From Roseicella frigidaeris (lineage in GTDB: Bacteria; Pseudomonadota; Alphaproteobacteria; Acetobacterales; Acetobacteraceae): a stretch of 64,000 nucleotides of DNA. A model generated the notes under the pieces. That model worked only from the letters and a program-made list of their open reading frames with translations, ran no database searches and was not told the DNA's origin. The position numbers and the translations under genes are program-made. Positions 25,388-34,396 of this stretch are shown piece after piece. The DNA lies in assembly GCF_003258945.1 (NCBI RefSeq), contig NZ_QLIX01000010.1, forward strand, positions 1 through 64,000, in the 5' to 3' direction. How positions within the stretch are numbered: position 1 is the first letter of the stretch; every line of letters starts with the position of its first letter.

Positions 25388-26960
25388 CGGATCCGGCTCC
25401 CTTCGGCACGTCGCGCATCAGGAAGACCAGCGGCCAGAGCACCAGCACCGCCACGCCGAGCAGCCAGAACGCGTCCATATAGCTGAGCACCTGCGCCTGT
25501 GCCTGCACCTGGGCGGCGAGTTGCGCAAGGGCCGCCTGCGACGCCTCCCAGGCCCCGAGCCCGGCACCGCGCAGCGCCTGCTCGGTCTGCCGCAGATGCT
25601 CGGTCCAGAGCGGATTCGTGTCGCGGGCGGATTCGATCAGCCGGTTCTGGTGGACCTGCGCGCCATGCACCACCACCGCGTTCATCACCGAGATGCCGAC
25701 CGAGGCGCCGAGGTTGCGCATCAGGTTGATGAGCGCGCTGGCGTCGTTCGTCTTGTCGGGCGGCAGCCCGATATAGGCCGCCGTGGTGATCGGCACGAAG
25801 AGGAAGGGCAGCGCCACCACCTGCACCACGCGCAGCATCGAGACGTGCCAGAAGGACATGGTGAGGTCGATCCGGGTGGCATGCAGCAAGGCGCCGCCCG
25901 ACCAGAGCAGCGCGGCGAGGATCACCCAGCGCGGCTGCACCAGCGTCGTCAGCTTCCCGGCGAATGGCATGACGAAGATGGTGCCGATCCCGCCGATGGC
26001 GAGCGTCAGCCCGGCCGTGGTGGCGTCGTAACCCATCAGCTCCTGCGTCAGCTGCGGCAGGAGTTGCGTGGTGCTGAACAGCGTGAAGGCGACGAGGAAC
26101 ATGATCAGGCAGGCGGCGAGGAAGGAGCGGTAGCCGAAGAGCCGCACATCCACCGCCGGCCGCGCCTGCCGCCGCTCCCAGGGGATCAGCAGCACGAAGC
26201 CCGCGATGCAGAGGACGGTCAGCCAGGAGACCAGCGGCGACCAGAAGCCGTCGTCGATCACGGCGCGGTCCAGCACGATCTGCAGGCTGCCGAGCGCCAT
26301 GGCGGAGAGGCCGAAGCCGACCCAGTCGATGCCGCTGCCCTCGGCGAGGAAGCGCCGCCGGTCCTCCTGCACCGCCGGCGGCTCCTGCACGAAGACCGAG
26401 ACCAGGACGAGCGACAGCGCGCCGACCGGCAGGTTGATCAGGAAGATCCAGTGCCAGGAGTAGTTGTCGGTGATCCAGCCGCCGAGGGCCGGCCCGATCG
26501 CCGGCGCGGTGACCACCGTCAGCCCGTAGAGGGCGAAGGCCTGGGCGCGCTTCTCCGGCGGGAAGGTGTCGGCGAGGATCGACTGCTCCACCGGCGCCAG
26601 GCCGCCGCCGCCGATCCCCTGGATGGCGCGGCAGACCAGCAGCAGGCCGAGGCTCGGCGCGAGCGCGCAGCCGAGCGAGGCCAGGGTGAAGAGCGCGACG
26701 CAGCCCATGTAGAAGCGCTTGCGCCCGAGCGCCGTCGCCAGGTAGCCGGAGACCGGCAGGACGATGGCGTTGGTCACCAGGTAGGTGGTCAGGATCCAGG
26801 TGCTCTCGTCCTGGCTCGCCCCGACCCCGCCGGCCATGTGGCGCAGGGCGACATTGGCGATGGTGGTGTCGAGCACCTCCATGAAGGTGGCGATGGAGAC
26901 GATGGAGGCGATGAGCCAGGGCGAGCGGCGGCCGGCGGCCGAGCGCGGCAGGTCGGCCAT
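25374..26960 (-). CDS. DHA2 family MFS drug efflux permease (EmrB type)
   Basis: A 528-residue inner-membrane drug:proton antiporter with 14 predicted helices. It carries the DHA2 pattern: WLIASIVSIATFMEVLDTTIANVAL at helix 1 with motif D1, LGRKRFYMG as motif A, and GPALGGWITDNYSWHWIFLINLPVG as motif C and after. The start ATG follows the EmrA-type stop codon with no gap. It pumps toxic compounds outward through the EmrA-like adaptor and the NodT channel. No adjacent MarR or TetR regulator gene was found, which is unusual for this kind of operon. Confidence 0.94.
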   Translation of the reverse strand: MADLPRSAAGRRSPWLIASIVSIATFMEVLDTTIANVALRHMAGGVGASQDESTWILTTYLVTNAIVLPVSGYLATALGRKRFYMGCVALFTLASLGCALAPSLGLLLVCRAIQGIGGGGLAPVEQSILADTFPPEKRAQAFALYGLTVVTAPAIGPALGGWITDNYSWHWIFLINLPVGALSLVLVSVFVQEPPAVQEDRRRFLAEGSGIDWVGFGLSAMALGSLQIVLDRAVIDDGFWSPLVSWLTVLCIAGFVLLIPWERRQARPAVDVRLFGYRSFLAACLIMFLVAFTLFSTTQLLPQLTQELMGYDATTAGLTLAIGGIGTIFVMPFAGKLTTLVQPRWVILAALLWSGGALLHATRIDLTMSFWHVSMLRVVQVVALPFLFVPITTAAYIGLPPDKTNDASALINLMRNLGASVGISVMNAVVVHGAQVHQNRLIESARDTNPLWTEHLRQTEQALRGAGLGAWEASQAALAQLAAQVQAQAQVLSYMDAFWLLGVAVLVLWPLVFLMRDVPKGAGSGGHG

Positions 26961-28088
26961 CTAGTTGCGGATCCTGACGCTCGGCACCACGGAGAGGCCG
27001 GGCGAGAGCGGCAGGTCCCTCGCCCGCGCATCCTCGATGACGATCTTGACCGGCACGCGCTGCGTCACCTTCACGTAGTTGCCGGTGGCGTTCTGCGGCG
27101 GCAGCACCGAGAAGCGCGCGCCGGTGCCGGACTGGATGCTGTCCACCCGGCCGGCGAGGAGCGGGCGCGGATAGGCATCGACCCGCAGCTGCACGGCCTG
27201 GCCGGGATGGATGCGCCGCAGCTGCGTCTCCTTGAAATTCGCGGTCACCCAGACCTCGGGCTCGACGATCGAGAGCAGCGCCTGCCCCGGCGTGACGTAG
27301 TTGCCGACCTCGACCCCGCGATTGGCGACGCGGCCGGCGACCGGCGCCGTGATGCGGGCATAGGAGAGCTGCAGCCCGGCATTCTCGACCGCCGCCTCCG
27401 CCTCGCGCAGCGCCGCCTCGGCCGCCTGGCGCTGCGCCTCCGCCGCCGCCGCCTGGGCCTCGGCCGCCGTTACCTCCTGCTTCGCCGCCTCGACCCGGGC
27501 ACGGGCGCTGCGGGCTGCGGCCTCGGCGTCGTCGGATTGCTGGCGGGTCACGGCGCGCGGATCGACGCTGCGGAACCGGCGGAGCGTCGTCTCGGTGTTC
27601 TCCCGGTCCGCCTCGGCGATGACCTGGTTGGCGCGCGCCTGGCCGATCGCCGCCCGCCGCACCGCCAGCTGCGCCTCGGCCTCGGCGATCTGCGCCGCGG
27701 CGCTGCCGCGCCGGGCCACCGCATTGGCCAGCGCCACCTCGAAATTGCGCGGGTCGATCTGCACCAGGAGCTGGCCGGCCTGGACCGGCTGGTTGTCCTC
27801 CACCAGGAGCCGCGCGACCGGGCCCGAAACCTGCGGCGCCAGGCGGGTCACATGCGATTCGAGGAAGGCGTCGTCGGTCGATTCCCAGAGCCGCGCCTGC
27901 CACCACCAGGCGGCACCGCCGCCCAGCACCAGGAGGCCGGCAACCAGGCCCGCCGCGATCAGCCAGCGCCGGCGGCCGGGCGATGCCGGCGTCTCCCCCT
28001 CCGCCGCATCGGCGTCCGGCGGGGGCGATCCCCGCCCGCGGCTGCGCGCCGCGGCCTGACTCTCCGATGTCGGCGGCACGTCGTCCAT
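26961..28088 (-). CDS. HlyD/EmrA family membrane fusion protein
   Basis: A 375-residue periplasmic adaptor. A cytoplasmic N-terminus rich in Pro/Gly/Glu precedes one membrane helix (WLIAAGLVAGLLVLGGGAAWW). Then come the biotin-lipoyl half (VSGPVARLLVEDNQPVQAGQ), a long alanine/glutamate coiled-coil hairpin, the second lipoyl half (ITAPVAGRVANRGVEVGNYV) and VTANFKETQL, which is typical of EmrA. It is the first gene of the efflux operon; its stop directly abuts the EmrB-type start. The ribosome site before ATG 28088 is weak. Confidence 0.93.
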   Translation of the reverse strand: MDDVPPTSESQAAARSRGRGSPPPDADAAEGETPASPGRRRWLIAAGLVAGLLVLGGGAAWWWQARLWESTDDAFLESHVTRLAPQVSGPVARLLVEDNQPVQAGQLLVQIDPRNFEVALANAVARRGSAAAQIAEAEAQLAVRRAAIGQARANQVIAEADRENTETTLRRFRSVDPRAVTRQQSDDAEAAARSARARVEAAKQEVTAAEAQAAAAEAQRQAAEAALREAEAAVENAGLQLSYARITAPVAGRVANRGVEVGNYVTPGQALLSIVEPEVWVTANFKETQLRRIHPGQAVQLRVDAYPRPLLAGRVDSIQSGTGARFSVLPPQNATGNYVKVTQRVPVKIVIEDARARDLPLSPGLSVVPSVRIRN

Positions 28089-28221
28089 GCGCGGCAGGCC
28101 CCTGTCACGGCGCAAGCGCGCTGCCGCTGTCAGGGTTGCCCGGGATGGCGCGGCCGCGGAAGGAGGCGCCGCTGGCACGACCCCGCCCGCCGCGCCGATG
28201 GCGGGGACGGGCCGGGCGCGG

Positions 28222-28479
28222 TCACGCCGTCCGGGCGGGCGGCCGCAGGCGCAGCGGCCCGGACTGGCACATCAGGGCCTCCGCCTGCGCCCTCGCCTCC
28301 CGCGGGCTCAGGCTGGGCACGAAGACGGACAGCAGCCCGCCGGCCTCGCCCAGCGCCTGGCGGTGCGAGAGGCCGCGCTCGCGCGCATCGAGGTAGCGCG
28401 CCGACACCGCTTGCGACCACAACAGCCCAAGCGGGGCGACGGGGGCGGCGACGTCGAGGGATGTCGTTGCCTGGGTCAT
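28222..28479 (-). CDS. Small hypothetical protein
   Basis: An 85-residue protein that I do not recognise. ATG 28479 is favoured by GGGAGG seven bases upstream. The sequence reads like a soluble helical protein: GLLWSQAVSARYLDARERGLSHRQALGEAGGLLSVF, then SPREARAQAEAL, ending in an Arg/Pro tail. No signal peptide or membrane segment. It lies between the efflux operon and the HAD gene, all on the same strand. Confidence 0.55.
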   Translation of the reverse strand: MTQATTSLDVAAPVAPLGLLWSQAVSARYLDARERGLSHRQALGEAGGLLSVFVPSLSPREARAQAEALMCQSGPLRLRPPARTA

Positions 28480-28586
28480 GCCCGAGCCTCCCGACCTGTT
28501 GCGCAAAGCGGTCATTTCGACCGCCCCATTCAACCCATCCCTGCGAGTCGCACCAAGCCCGAATGCGCGGCCCCGCCGCGGGGCCG

Positions 28587-29231
28587 TCAGCCGGTCGGCG
28601 GCAGCAGGCCGAGCGACCCGAGCTCGCGCCGCAGCGCCTCGGGGCCGGTGAAGTGGATGCCGTGCATCCCGATCGCCGTCGCCGCCGCCGCGTTGCGCGG
28701 GTTGTCGTCGACATAGACGATGTCGCCGACCCGCAGGCCGTAGCGCTCGACGAGCAGGTGGTAGATCCGCGGATCGGGCTTCACCATCCGCTCCTGGCCC
28801 GAGACGATGATGCCCCGGAACCAGGCGAGGAAGTCGAAGCGCTCGAGCGCGATCGGGAAGGTCTCGTGCGACCAGTTGGTCAGGGCGAAGACCGGCGTGC
28901 CGCGGTCCCGCAGCGCGCGCAGGATCGCCACGGCGCCCTCGATCGGGCCGGCCAGCATCTCGCCCCAGCGCTGGTGATAGGCATCGATCAGCGCCGCCTG
29001 GTCCGGATGCCGCGCCTTGAGCAGCGCCGTGCCCTCCGCCCAGCTCCGGCCGCCATCCTGCTCGAGGTTCCAGGCGCCGGTGCAGACCTCCGCCAGGAAG
29101 CGCTCCATGCCCGCCTCGTCGCCGGGAAAGAGCTTGCGGTAGAGATAGCGGGGATTCCAGTCGATCAGCACCCCGCCGAGGTCGAACACGACCGTGCCCC
29201 GCCCGGCCGGGCCTTGCGCCATCTCCGCCAT
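28587..29231 (-). CDS. HAD superfamily hydrolase (HAD-IA, YihX-like)
   Basis: A 214-residue phosphatase-type HAD protein. The four motifs are visible: VFDLGGVLIDW (motif I, nucleophile Asp), FALTNWS (motif II), RMVKPDPRIY (motif III lysine) and IVYVDDNPRNAAAA (motif IV). The DLGGV form of motif I with DDNPRN is typical of the YihX-like group, which dephosphorylates small sugar phosphates. The start at 29231 has GGGGAGG with good spacing. It lies 25 bases after the end of the ABC export gene set on the same strand, so it may be co-transcribed with it. Confidence 0.9.
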   Translation of the reverse strand: MAEMAQGPAGRGTVVFDLGGVLIDWNPRYLYRKLFPGDEAGMERFLAEVCTGAWNLEQDGGRSWAEGTALLKARHPDQAALIDAYHQRWGEMLAGPIEGAVAILRALRDRGTPVFALTNWSHETFPIALERFDFLAWFRGIIVSGQERMVKPDPRIYHLLVERYGLRVGDIVYVDDNPRNAAAATAIGMHGIHFTGPEALRRELGSLGLLPPTG

Positions 29232-29256
29232 CCCGATCCTCCCCACCTGTCCGCCG

Positions 29257-30363
29257 CTACTCCGCCAGGGTGTGCCGCAGCCGCCGATAGGCCGCCCCGA
29301 AGAAGAGCAGGCCCAGCAGGCACAGCACGCCGAGCCTCGGCGCCACAAGCGCGAAATCGGCGCCGCGGAACAACACCGATTGCGCGAAGGCCACGAATTG
29401 CGTGGTCGGCAGCACCTGCACCATCGCCTGCAGCCAGCCCGGCATGCTCTCGAGCGGCGTCATGCTGCCCGAGAGCAGCATCATCAGGATGAACACGGGC
29501 AGGGCCAGCAGGCCGAACTGGCCGGTCGAGGTCGTCAGGGTGGCGAGCAGCACGCCGAGCGCCGCCACGGAGACCTGGAAGACGATGGTCCCGAGCACGA
29601 AGAGCGGCACCGATCCGGCGATCGGCACCGCGAGCAGGCCCCGCACCACCAGCAGCAGCGACAGGGTGGCCGCCGCCACGATGACCAGCGCATTCGCCCC
29701 GATCTTGGCGAGCAGGATCTCGAGCGGCGTCACCGGCATGGCCAGCAGATGCTCGAGCGTGCCGTGCTCGCGCTCCCGCAGCATCGCTGCCCCGGGCAGG
29801 ATGATCGAGAGGATCAGCGTGCTGTTCATCACCTGCATGACGGAGGTGAACCATTCCGGCAAGCCGTTCGGGTTGAAGCGCAGGCGGACCGCCAGGGCGA
29901 TCGGCGGGGCGGCCGTCCCCAGCCGCTCGCCGATCGTCGCCAGCACGATCTGCTGGATGTAGGCGGCGCCGTTGCCGGCCTGCGCCATCGCCGTGGCATC
30001 GACATCGAGCCCGAGATCGACCGGGCGCGAGGCCAGCAGGTCGGACTCGAAGCGCGGCGGCAATTGCAGCACGAAGACGAAGCGCCCCGCATCCAGCGCC
30101 GGCGTCACCTCGGCGGGCGCGATCGCCGCCGGCGGCTGGAACAGGGGCGGCAGCAGCGCCGCCGTGACGGCGCGCGACAGCTCGGAGCGGTCCTCGTCCA
30201 CCACCGCGATGGCGGCGTTGCGCACCTCGGTCTTCACCCCGGTCGCCACCGTGTAGACCGCGATGGTGAAGGTATAGACGACGAGCAGCAGCAGGACGGG
30301 ATCGGCCCGCAGCACCCGAAGCTCCTTCAGCGTCAACCACAGGACGTTGCCGAGGCTGCGCAT
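29257..30363 (-). CDS. ABC-2 type transporter permease (YhhJ-like)
   Basis: A 368-residue membrane protein of the ABC-2 family. One N-terminal helix (LLLLVVYTFTIAVYTVATG) precedes a large external domain of about 150 residues. Then come five or six helices, with the ABC-2 pattern LPGAAMLREREHGTLEHLLAMPVTPLEILLAKI. The final segment ends FFGAAYRRLRHTLAE. It follows the RbbA-type gene by three bases, matching the order yhiI-rbbA-yhhJ in E. coli. It likely forms half of the export pore. Confidence 0.92.
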   Translation of the reverse strand: MRSLGNVLWLTLKELRVLRADPVLLLLVVYTFTIAVYTVATGVKTEVRNAAIAVVDEDRSELSRAVTAALLPPLFQPPAAIAPAEVTPALDAGRFVFVLQLPPRFESDLLASRPVDLGLDVDATAMAQAGNGAAYIQQIVLATIGERLGTAAPPIALAVRLRFNPNGLPEWFTSVMQVMNSTLILSIILPGAAMLREREHGTLEHLLAMPVTPLEILLAKIGANALVIVAAATLSLLLVVRGLLAVPIAGSVPLFVLGTIVFQVSVAALGVLLATLTTSTGQFGLLALPVFILMMLLSGSMTPLESMPGWLQAMVQVLPTTQFVAFAQSVLFRGADFALVAPRLGVLCLLGLLFFGAAYRRLRHTLAE

Positions 30364-30366
30364 CGG

Positions 30367-33096
30367 TCAGGCCTCCTGCTTGCGCAACAGCAGCGAGGCC
30401 GCCAGGACGAAGCCGATGGCGAAGCCGGCCAGCGCCAGGTGGTTCACCCAGGTCTCGGCGAGGCCGAGCCCCTTGCTCATGGTGCCGATCGAGATCTGCT
30501 GGAACCAGCCGGACGGGAAGGCCAGCCCGATGGCGCGGGCCGCGCCCGAGAGCGAGGAGGTCGGCACCAGCAGGCCGGAGAAGTTCACCGCCGGCACCAC
30601 CGAGAGGATCGCCGCGGCGAAGATGGCCGCGACCTGGCTCGCCACGAAGGCGGAGATCAGCAGCCCGAAGCCCGTCGAGGCCAGGACATAGAGCACCGCC
30701 CCGCCGGCGAGGGCGGCGCCGGAGCCGAGCACCGGCACGCCGAAGACCAGCCGCGCCGCCAGCACCAGCGCGGCGAAGCTCGCCAGCGCCACGGCGATGT
30801 AGGGAAGCTGCTTGCCGATGAGGAATTCGGGCGCCGTGACCGGCGTCGCGCGGAAATTGGCGATCGCCCCGCTCTCCTTCTCGCGCACCACGCCGACGGC
30901 GGCCAGCATGGCCGGCACCAGCATGAGCATGAGCATGATCACGCCGGGCACGATGGCGACGGCGCTGCGGAAGGCCTGGTTGTAGCGGAAGCGCGTCTCG
31001 ATGCTGGCGGCATCGCGCTGCCGCGGCAGCGGCGAGAGCGCCTGCTCGTCGCGCAGCCAGGTCTGCGACAGGCCCATGACGTAGCTGCGGGCGGTCTCGG
31101 CGCGGAAGGGCATCGCCCCGTCCACCAGCACCGAGACCTCCGGCCGGTCGCCGCGGCGCAGGTCGTGCCCGAAGCGCGGCGGCACCTCGATGGCGAGGGC
31201 GATGCGGGCGGCGCGGAGCGCGGCCTCGGCCGCCGCCTCGCTCGGCAGCGGCGGCCGCGCGGAGAAGTAGCGGGACCCGGCGAAGCTCTCCAGCAGCCCG
31301 CGGCTGTCGGGCGACTGGTCGCCGTCGAGCACCGCATAGGGCAGGTTCTCCACGTCGAAGGAGATGCCGAAGCCGAAGGCGATCATCAGCACCACCGGCC
31401 CGACGAGCGCGAAGGCCAGGCGGACGCGGTCGCGCAGCAGCTCCAGCGCCTCGCGCCAGGCGCAGGCCAGCAGCCGCCCGGGGGCGAACCGGGTCGGCCG
31501 GGCCGGCTGCCGGGCCGCGGCCGGCGCCGGCAGGTCGGGCGTCGCCTCCTCGGGACCGGCCGCCTCCTCGAGCCAGCCGATGAAGGCCTCCTCCAGCGAG
31601 GCGGCGTGGCGCTGCGCCACCAGCTCGGCCGGCTTCCCCACGGCGAGGATGCGGCCCGCATGCTGCAGCGAGATGCGATCGCAGCGCTCCGCCTCGTTCA
31701 TGAAATGGGTGGAGATGAAGATGGTCACGCCCTGCTGGCGGGAGAGGCGCAGCAGGTGCCGCCAGAACAGGTCGCGCGCCACCGGGTCGACGCCCGAGGT
31801 CGGCTCGTCGAGGATCAGCAGCGCCGGCTCGTGCACCACCGCCGCGGCCAGTTGCAGCCGCTGCCGCACGCCGAGCGGCAGGGATTCCGGCGCCGCATCG
31901 ACCACCTGCTCCAGGTCGAAATCCCGCAGCACCGCGGCGATGCGGGCGGCGGCGCGGTCCGGCGGCAGATGGAAGAGATGCGCGTGCAGCTCCAGGTTCT
32001 GCCGCACCGTCAGCTCGCCATAGAGCGAGAAGGCCTGCGACATGTAGCCGACCTGGCGGCGGGAATCGCCGCCGGCGCCGGGGCGCTGCCCGAGCACGGT
32101 GGCATGGCCCTCGCTGGCCGGCAGCAGCCCGGTCAGCATGCGCATGGTCGTGCTCTTGCCCGAGCCATTGGAGCCGAGGAAGCCGAAGATCTCGCCGCGC
32201 CGCACGCTGAGGTTGACGTGGTCCACCGCGACGAAATCGCCGAAGCGCTTGGTCAGCCCCTCCGCCTCGATCACCGGCCCCTCGCCCGGGCGCGGCGGCG
32301 GCGGCGGCGTGATGACGACCGGCTCGTAGCCGCGGCGCCGGTCCTCCGGCAGCATGGCGATGAAGGCCTGCTCGAAGCTCGCCGTCCCCGTCCGCTGCCG
32401 GATCTCGGCCGGGCTGCCGGTCACGGTGACCTTGCCGGCATCCAACGCGGCCAGCCAGTCGAAGCGCTCCGCCTCGTCCATATAGGCGGTGGCGACCAGC
32501 ACGCTCATCGTCGGGCGGCGAGCGCGCAGCCGGTCGATCAGGGTCCAGAATTGCCGGCGGGAGAGCGGGTCGACCCCGGTGGTCGGCTCGTCGAGGATGA
32601 GCAGGTCGGGCTCGCGCATCAGGGCGCAGCAGAGCGAGAGCTTCTGCTTCATGCCGCCGGAGAGCTGGCCGGCGGGCCGGTCGGTGAAGCGGGCGAGCCC
32701 GGTCGCCTGCACGAGCTCGGCCGCGCGCTCCCGCCGCACATCCCGTGCCTGGCCGAACAGGCGGCCGAAATACGCGATGTTCTCCGCCACCGAGAGGGTC
32801 GGGTAGAGGTTCCGCCCGAGTCCCTGCGGCATATAGGCGATGCGCTCGCGGAAGCGGGCGAGCGCGGCGGGGTCGCGCAGGTTCTCGCCCAGCGCCTCGA
32901 GCTCCCCCGCCTGCGGCCGGCGCACCGCGGCCAGCAGCGCCAGCAGGGTGGACTTGCCGACGCCGTCCGGCCCCACCAGCCCGACCATCCGGCCGGCCGG
33001 GATGGTCAGGGTGATGCCATCGAGCGCGCGCGCCGCGCCATAGCGGTGCCGGACATCGCGCAGCACCGCGGCGGCCTGGCCGGCCGTGGCGGTCAC
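30367..33096 (-). CDS. rbbA: ABC transporter with two ATPase domains and ABC-2 membrane domain (RbbA-like)
   Basis: A 909-residue fusion, nearly the length of E. coli RbbA (911). The first ATPase (about residues 5-230) has GPDGVGKST, LSGGMKQKLSL and LLILDEPTTGVDP. The second (about 275-500) has GSNGSGKST and LLILDEPTSGVDP but a degenerate signature LPLGVRQRLQL. The remainder is an ABC-2 permease with about six helices and GVVREKESGAIANFRATPVT. GTG 33096 overlaps the upstream HlyD-like stop (GTGA). E. coli RbbA has been described as ribosome-associated; the membrane part argues for export, and I infer transport of an unknown substrate. Confidence 0.9.
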   Translation of the reverse strand: MTATAGQAAAVLRDVRHRYGAARALDGITLTIPAGRMVGLVGPDGVGKSTLLALLAAVRRPQAGELEALGENLRDPAALARFRERIAYMPQGLGRNLYPTLSVAENIAYFGRLFGQARDVRRERAAELVQATGLARFTDRPAGQLSGGMKQKLSLCCALMREPDLLILDEPTTGVDPLSRRQFWTLIDRLRARRPTMSVLVATAYMDEAERFDWLAALDAGKVTVTGSPAEIRQRTGTASFEQAFIAMLPEDRRRGYEPVVITPPPPPRPGEGPVIEAEGLTKRFGDFVAVDHVNLSVRRGEIFGFLGSNGSGKSTTMRMLTGLLPASEGHATVLGQRPGAGGDSRRQVGYMSQAFSLYGELTVRQNLELHAHLFHLPPDRAAARIAAVLRDFDLEQVVDAAPESLPLGVRQRLQLAAAVVHEPALLILDEPTSGVDPVARDLFWRHLLRLSRQQGVTIFISTHFMNEAERCDRISLQHAGRILAVGKPAELVAQRHAASLEEAFIGWLEEAAGPEEATPDLPAPAAARQPARPTRFAPGRLLACAWREALELLRDRVRLAFALVGPVVLMIAFGFGISFDVENLPYAVLDGDQSPDSRGLLESFAGSRYFSARPPLPSEAAAEAALRAARIALAIEVPPRFGHDLRRGDRPEVSVLVDGAMPFRAETARSYVMGLSQTWLRDEQALSPLPRQRDAASIETRFRYNQAFRSAVAIVPGVIMLMLMLVPAMLAAVGVVREKESGAIANFRATPVTAPEFLIGKQLPYIAVALASFAALVLAARLVFGVPVLGSGAALAGGAVLYVLASTGFGLLISAFVASQVAAIFAAAILSVVPAVNFSGLLVPTSSLSGAARAIGLAFPSGWFQQISIGTMSKGLGLAETWVNHLALAGFAIGFVLAASLLLRKQEA

Positions 33097-34088
33097 GGCA
33101 GGCGCACCTGCAGCCGCTCCGGCCAGGGCAAGGCGGGATCGAGCCGGAGATAGGCGAGGCCGCGCACGCCGCCCTTCACCTGCTCGGCATGCGCCTGCAG
33201 CAGCTCGGGCGGCAGCCGCAGCTTGACGCGGAACATCAGGTTCCCGCGTTCCGTCGTCGTCTCCACCTGGCGCGGCGTGAACTGCGCCTCCGGCGCCACG
33301 AAGCTCACGCTCGCCGGCAGGACGTAGGCCGGCACGGGGTCGAGCACCAGCCGCGCCTCGGCGCCATAGGCGAGCCGGCCGGCCTGCGCCGCGGGCAGGA
33401 AGACGATCATCGAGACATCGGTCGGGTCGATCAGCGTGGCGACGCGGCCGCCGGCGGCCACCACCTCGCCATCGCGGACGAGGCGATAGAGGACGCGACC
33501 GGCCCGCGAGGCGGTGAGGATCGTGTCCTGCAGCATGGTCCGCACCTGCGCGGCATTGGCTTGCGCCGCCTGCAGCGCGGCATCGGCGCGCTGCCGGCCG
33601 GCTTCCGCGGTCGCCACCGTCGCATCGCTCACCTCGACGGCCGCGCGCCGCTGGTCGAGCTGCTCGGTCGGGGCGTAGCCGCGTTGCGCGAGGGTCTGGG
33701 TGCGGCCGAACTCGGTCTGCGCGAGCTGCCGCAGGCTGGCGGCGCGGGCGAGTTCCGCCTTCGCCTGGGCGACCGCGTGCTCCGCCTCCCCGACCTGCGC
33801 CTCGGCGGCGCGGAGCTGCGCCTGCAGGGTGGCGTCGTCGAGTCGCGCCACCACCGCGCCGGCCGCGACCATCTGGCCTTCCTCGACGCTCACCGTCAGC
33901 ACCCGCCCGGCGATCTTGCTGGCGACGTCGAATTGCTGCGCCTCGATGCGTCCGTTGGTCTCGACGATGCTGGCGGGCAGGGCGGGCAGGGCGGGAAGGG
34001 CCGTGCTCCGGCGCCAGACGGCGTAGCTGCCGCCGGCCAGCACCAGCGCGGCAAACCCGATGAGCACGGCTCGCTTCGAGACTGTCAT
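33093..34088 (-). CDS. HlyD family secretion protein (YhiI-like)
   Basis: A 331-residue membrane fusion protein. One N-terminal helix (LIGFAALVLAGGSYAVW) is followed by ALPALPALP, then the lipoyl half (VASKIAGRVLTVSVEEGQMV), an alpha-helical hairpin (about residues 85-195) and the second half starting LTASRAGRVLYRLVRDGEVV. The C-terminus ends in RLQVRLP and overlaps the RbbA-type start by four bases. It should connect the ABC exporter to an outer-membrane channel; no such channel gene is adjacent, so it may borrow the NodT-type channel encoded at 23849. Confidence 0.92.
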   Translation of the reverse strand: MTVSKRAVLIGFAALVLAGGSYAVWRRSTALPALPALPASIVETNGRIEAQQFDVASKIAGRVLTVSVEEGQMVAAGAVVARLDDATLQAQLRAAEAQVGEAEHAVAQAKAELARAASLRQLAQTEFGRTQTLAQRGYAPTEQLDQRRAAVEVSDATVATAEAGRQRADAALQAAQANAAQVRTMLQDTILTASRAGRVLYRLVRDGEVVAAGGRVATLIDPTDVSMIVFLPAAQAGRLAYGAEARLVLDPVPAYVLPASVSFVAPEAQFTPRQVETTTERGNLMFRVKLRLPPELLQAHAEQVKGGVRGLAYLRLDPALPWPERLQVRLP

Positions 34089-34396
34089 CCGTCGATCCCG
34101 ACCTGTGGCGGGCGGCGGGCGGGCTGCGAGCCGCGGACGCCCTCCCGGCCCGCCAGGGATAGAGGCTTCCGCGGCCCCTGCCCATCGCCCGCCGCCGGGA
34201 GGGCGGACGCCGGACCGTGATCCGCTCACGCGGGTCCAAGGATCTGGTCTAGGGAGGGTCGCCGATGAACAGCCAGCGCAGGAAGCGGCCGATGAGCTTC
34301 AGCAATTCCCAGAAATCGTGCGGGCTCACGGCAGCGCCAGGGACTCGGATCGGGGTGGGGGCGGCGCTGGAGCGGCTCCGCCATGATGGCGGCCGC
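34089..34396. other. 308-bp region between the YhiI-like gene and tRNA-Glu
   Basis: The upstream part holds the presumed promoter of the minus-strand export gene set. The only coding candidate is the 26-codon minus-strand ORF at 34249-34329. No strong terminator follows the tRNA. Confidence 0.45.
34249..34329 (-). CDS. Possible 26-residue amphipathic small protein downstream of tRNA-Glu
   Basis: A short frame with a GTG start (34327-34329) and TAG stop (34249-34251). The peptide reads SPHDFWELLKLIGRFLRW then LFIGDPP. Three Trp or Phe-rich turns alternating with Lys/Arg would make an amphipathic or membrane-associated helix, unlike random translation of GC-rich DNA, which gives Arg/Ala/Pro/Gly. 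It lies 67 bases after the tRNA-Glu 3' end on the same strand and could be co-transcribed. Against it: no clear Shine-Dalgarno site, and a longer overlapping frame exists. I know no family match. Confidence 0.35.
   Translation of the reverse strand: MSPHDFWELLKLIGRFLRWLFIGDPP

Noticed and set aside
25305-29492. A 1395-codon open frame on the plus strand across the efflux operon
   Set aside because: It is antisense to the NodT, EmrB, EmrA and HAD genes, all of which have clear domains. The translation is only Arg/Gly/Asp/Glu/His/Ala-rich, as expected from GC-rich third positions on the other strand.
29194-33153. A 1319-codon open frame on the plus strand over the RbbA-type gene
   Set aside because: It is a shadow of the real minus-strand ABC genes; no domain and biased composition.
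34331-34381. Alternative ATG-started small ORF downstream of tRNA-Glu (frame beginning MAEPLQRRPHPDPSPW)
   Set aside because: It overlaps the more protein-like 26-codon frame, shows typical GC-noise composition and has no ribosome site.
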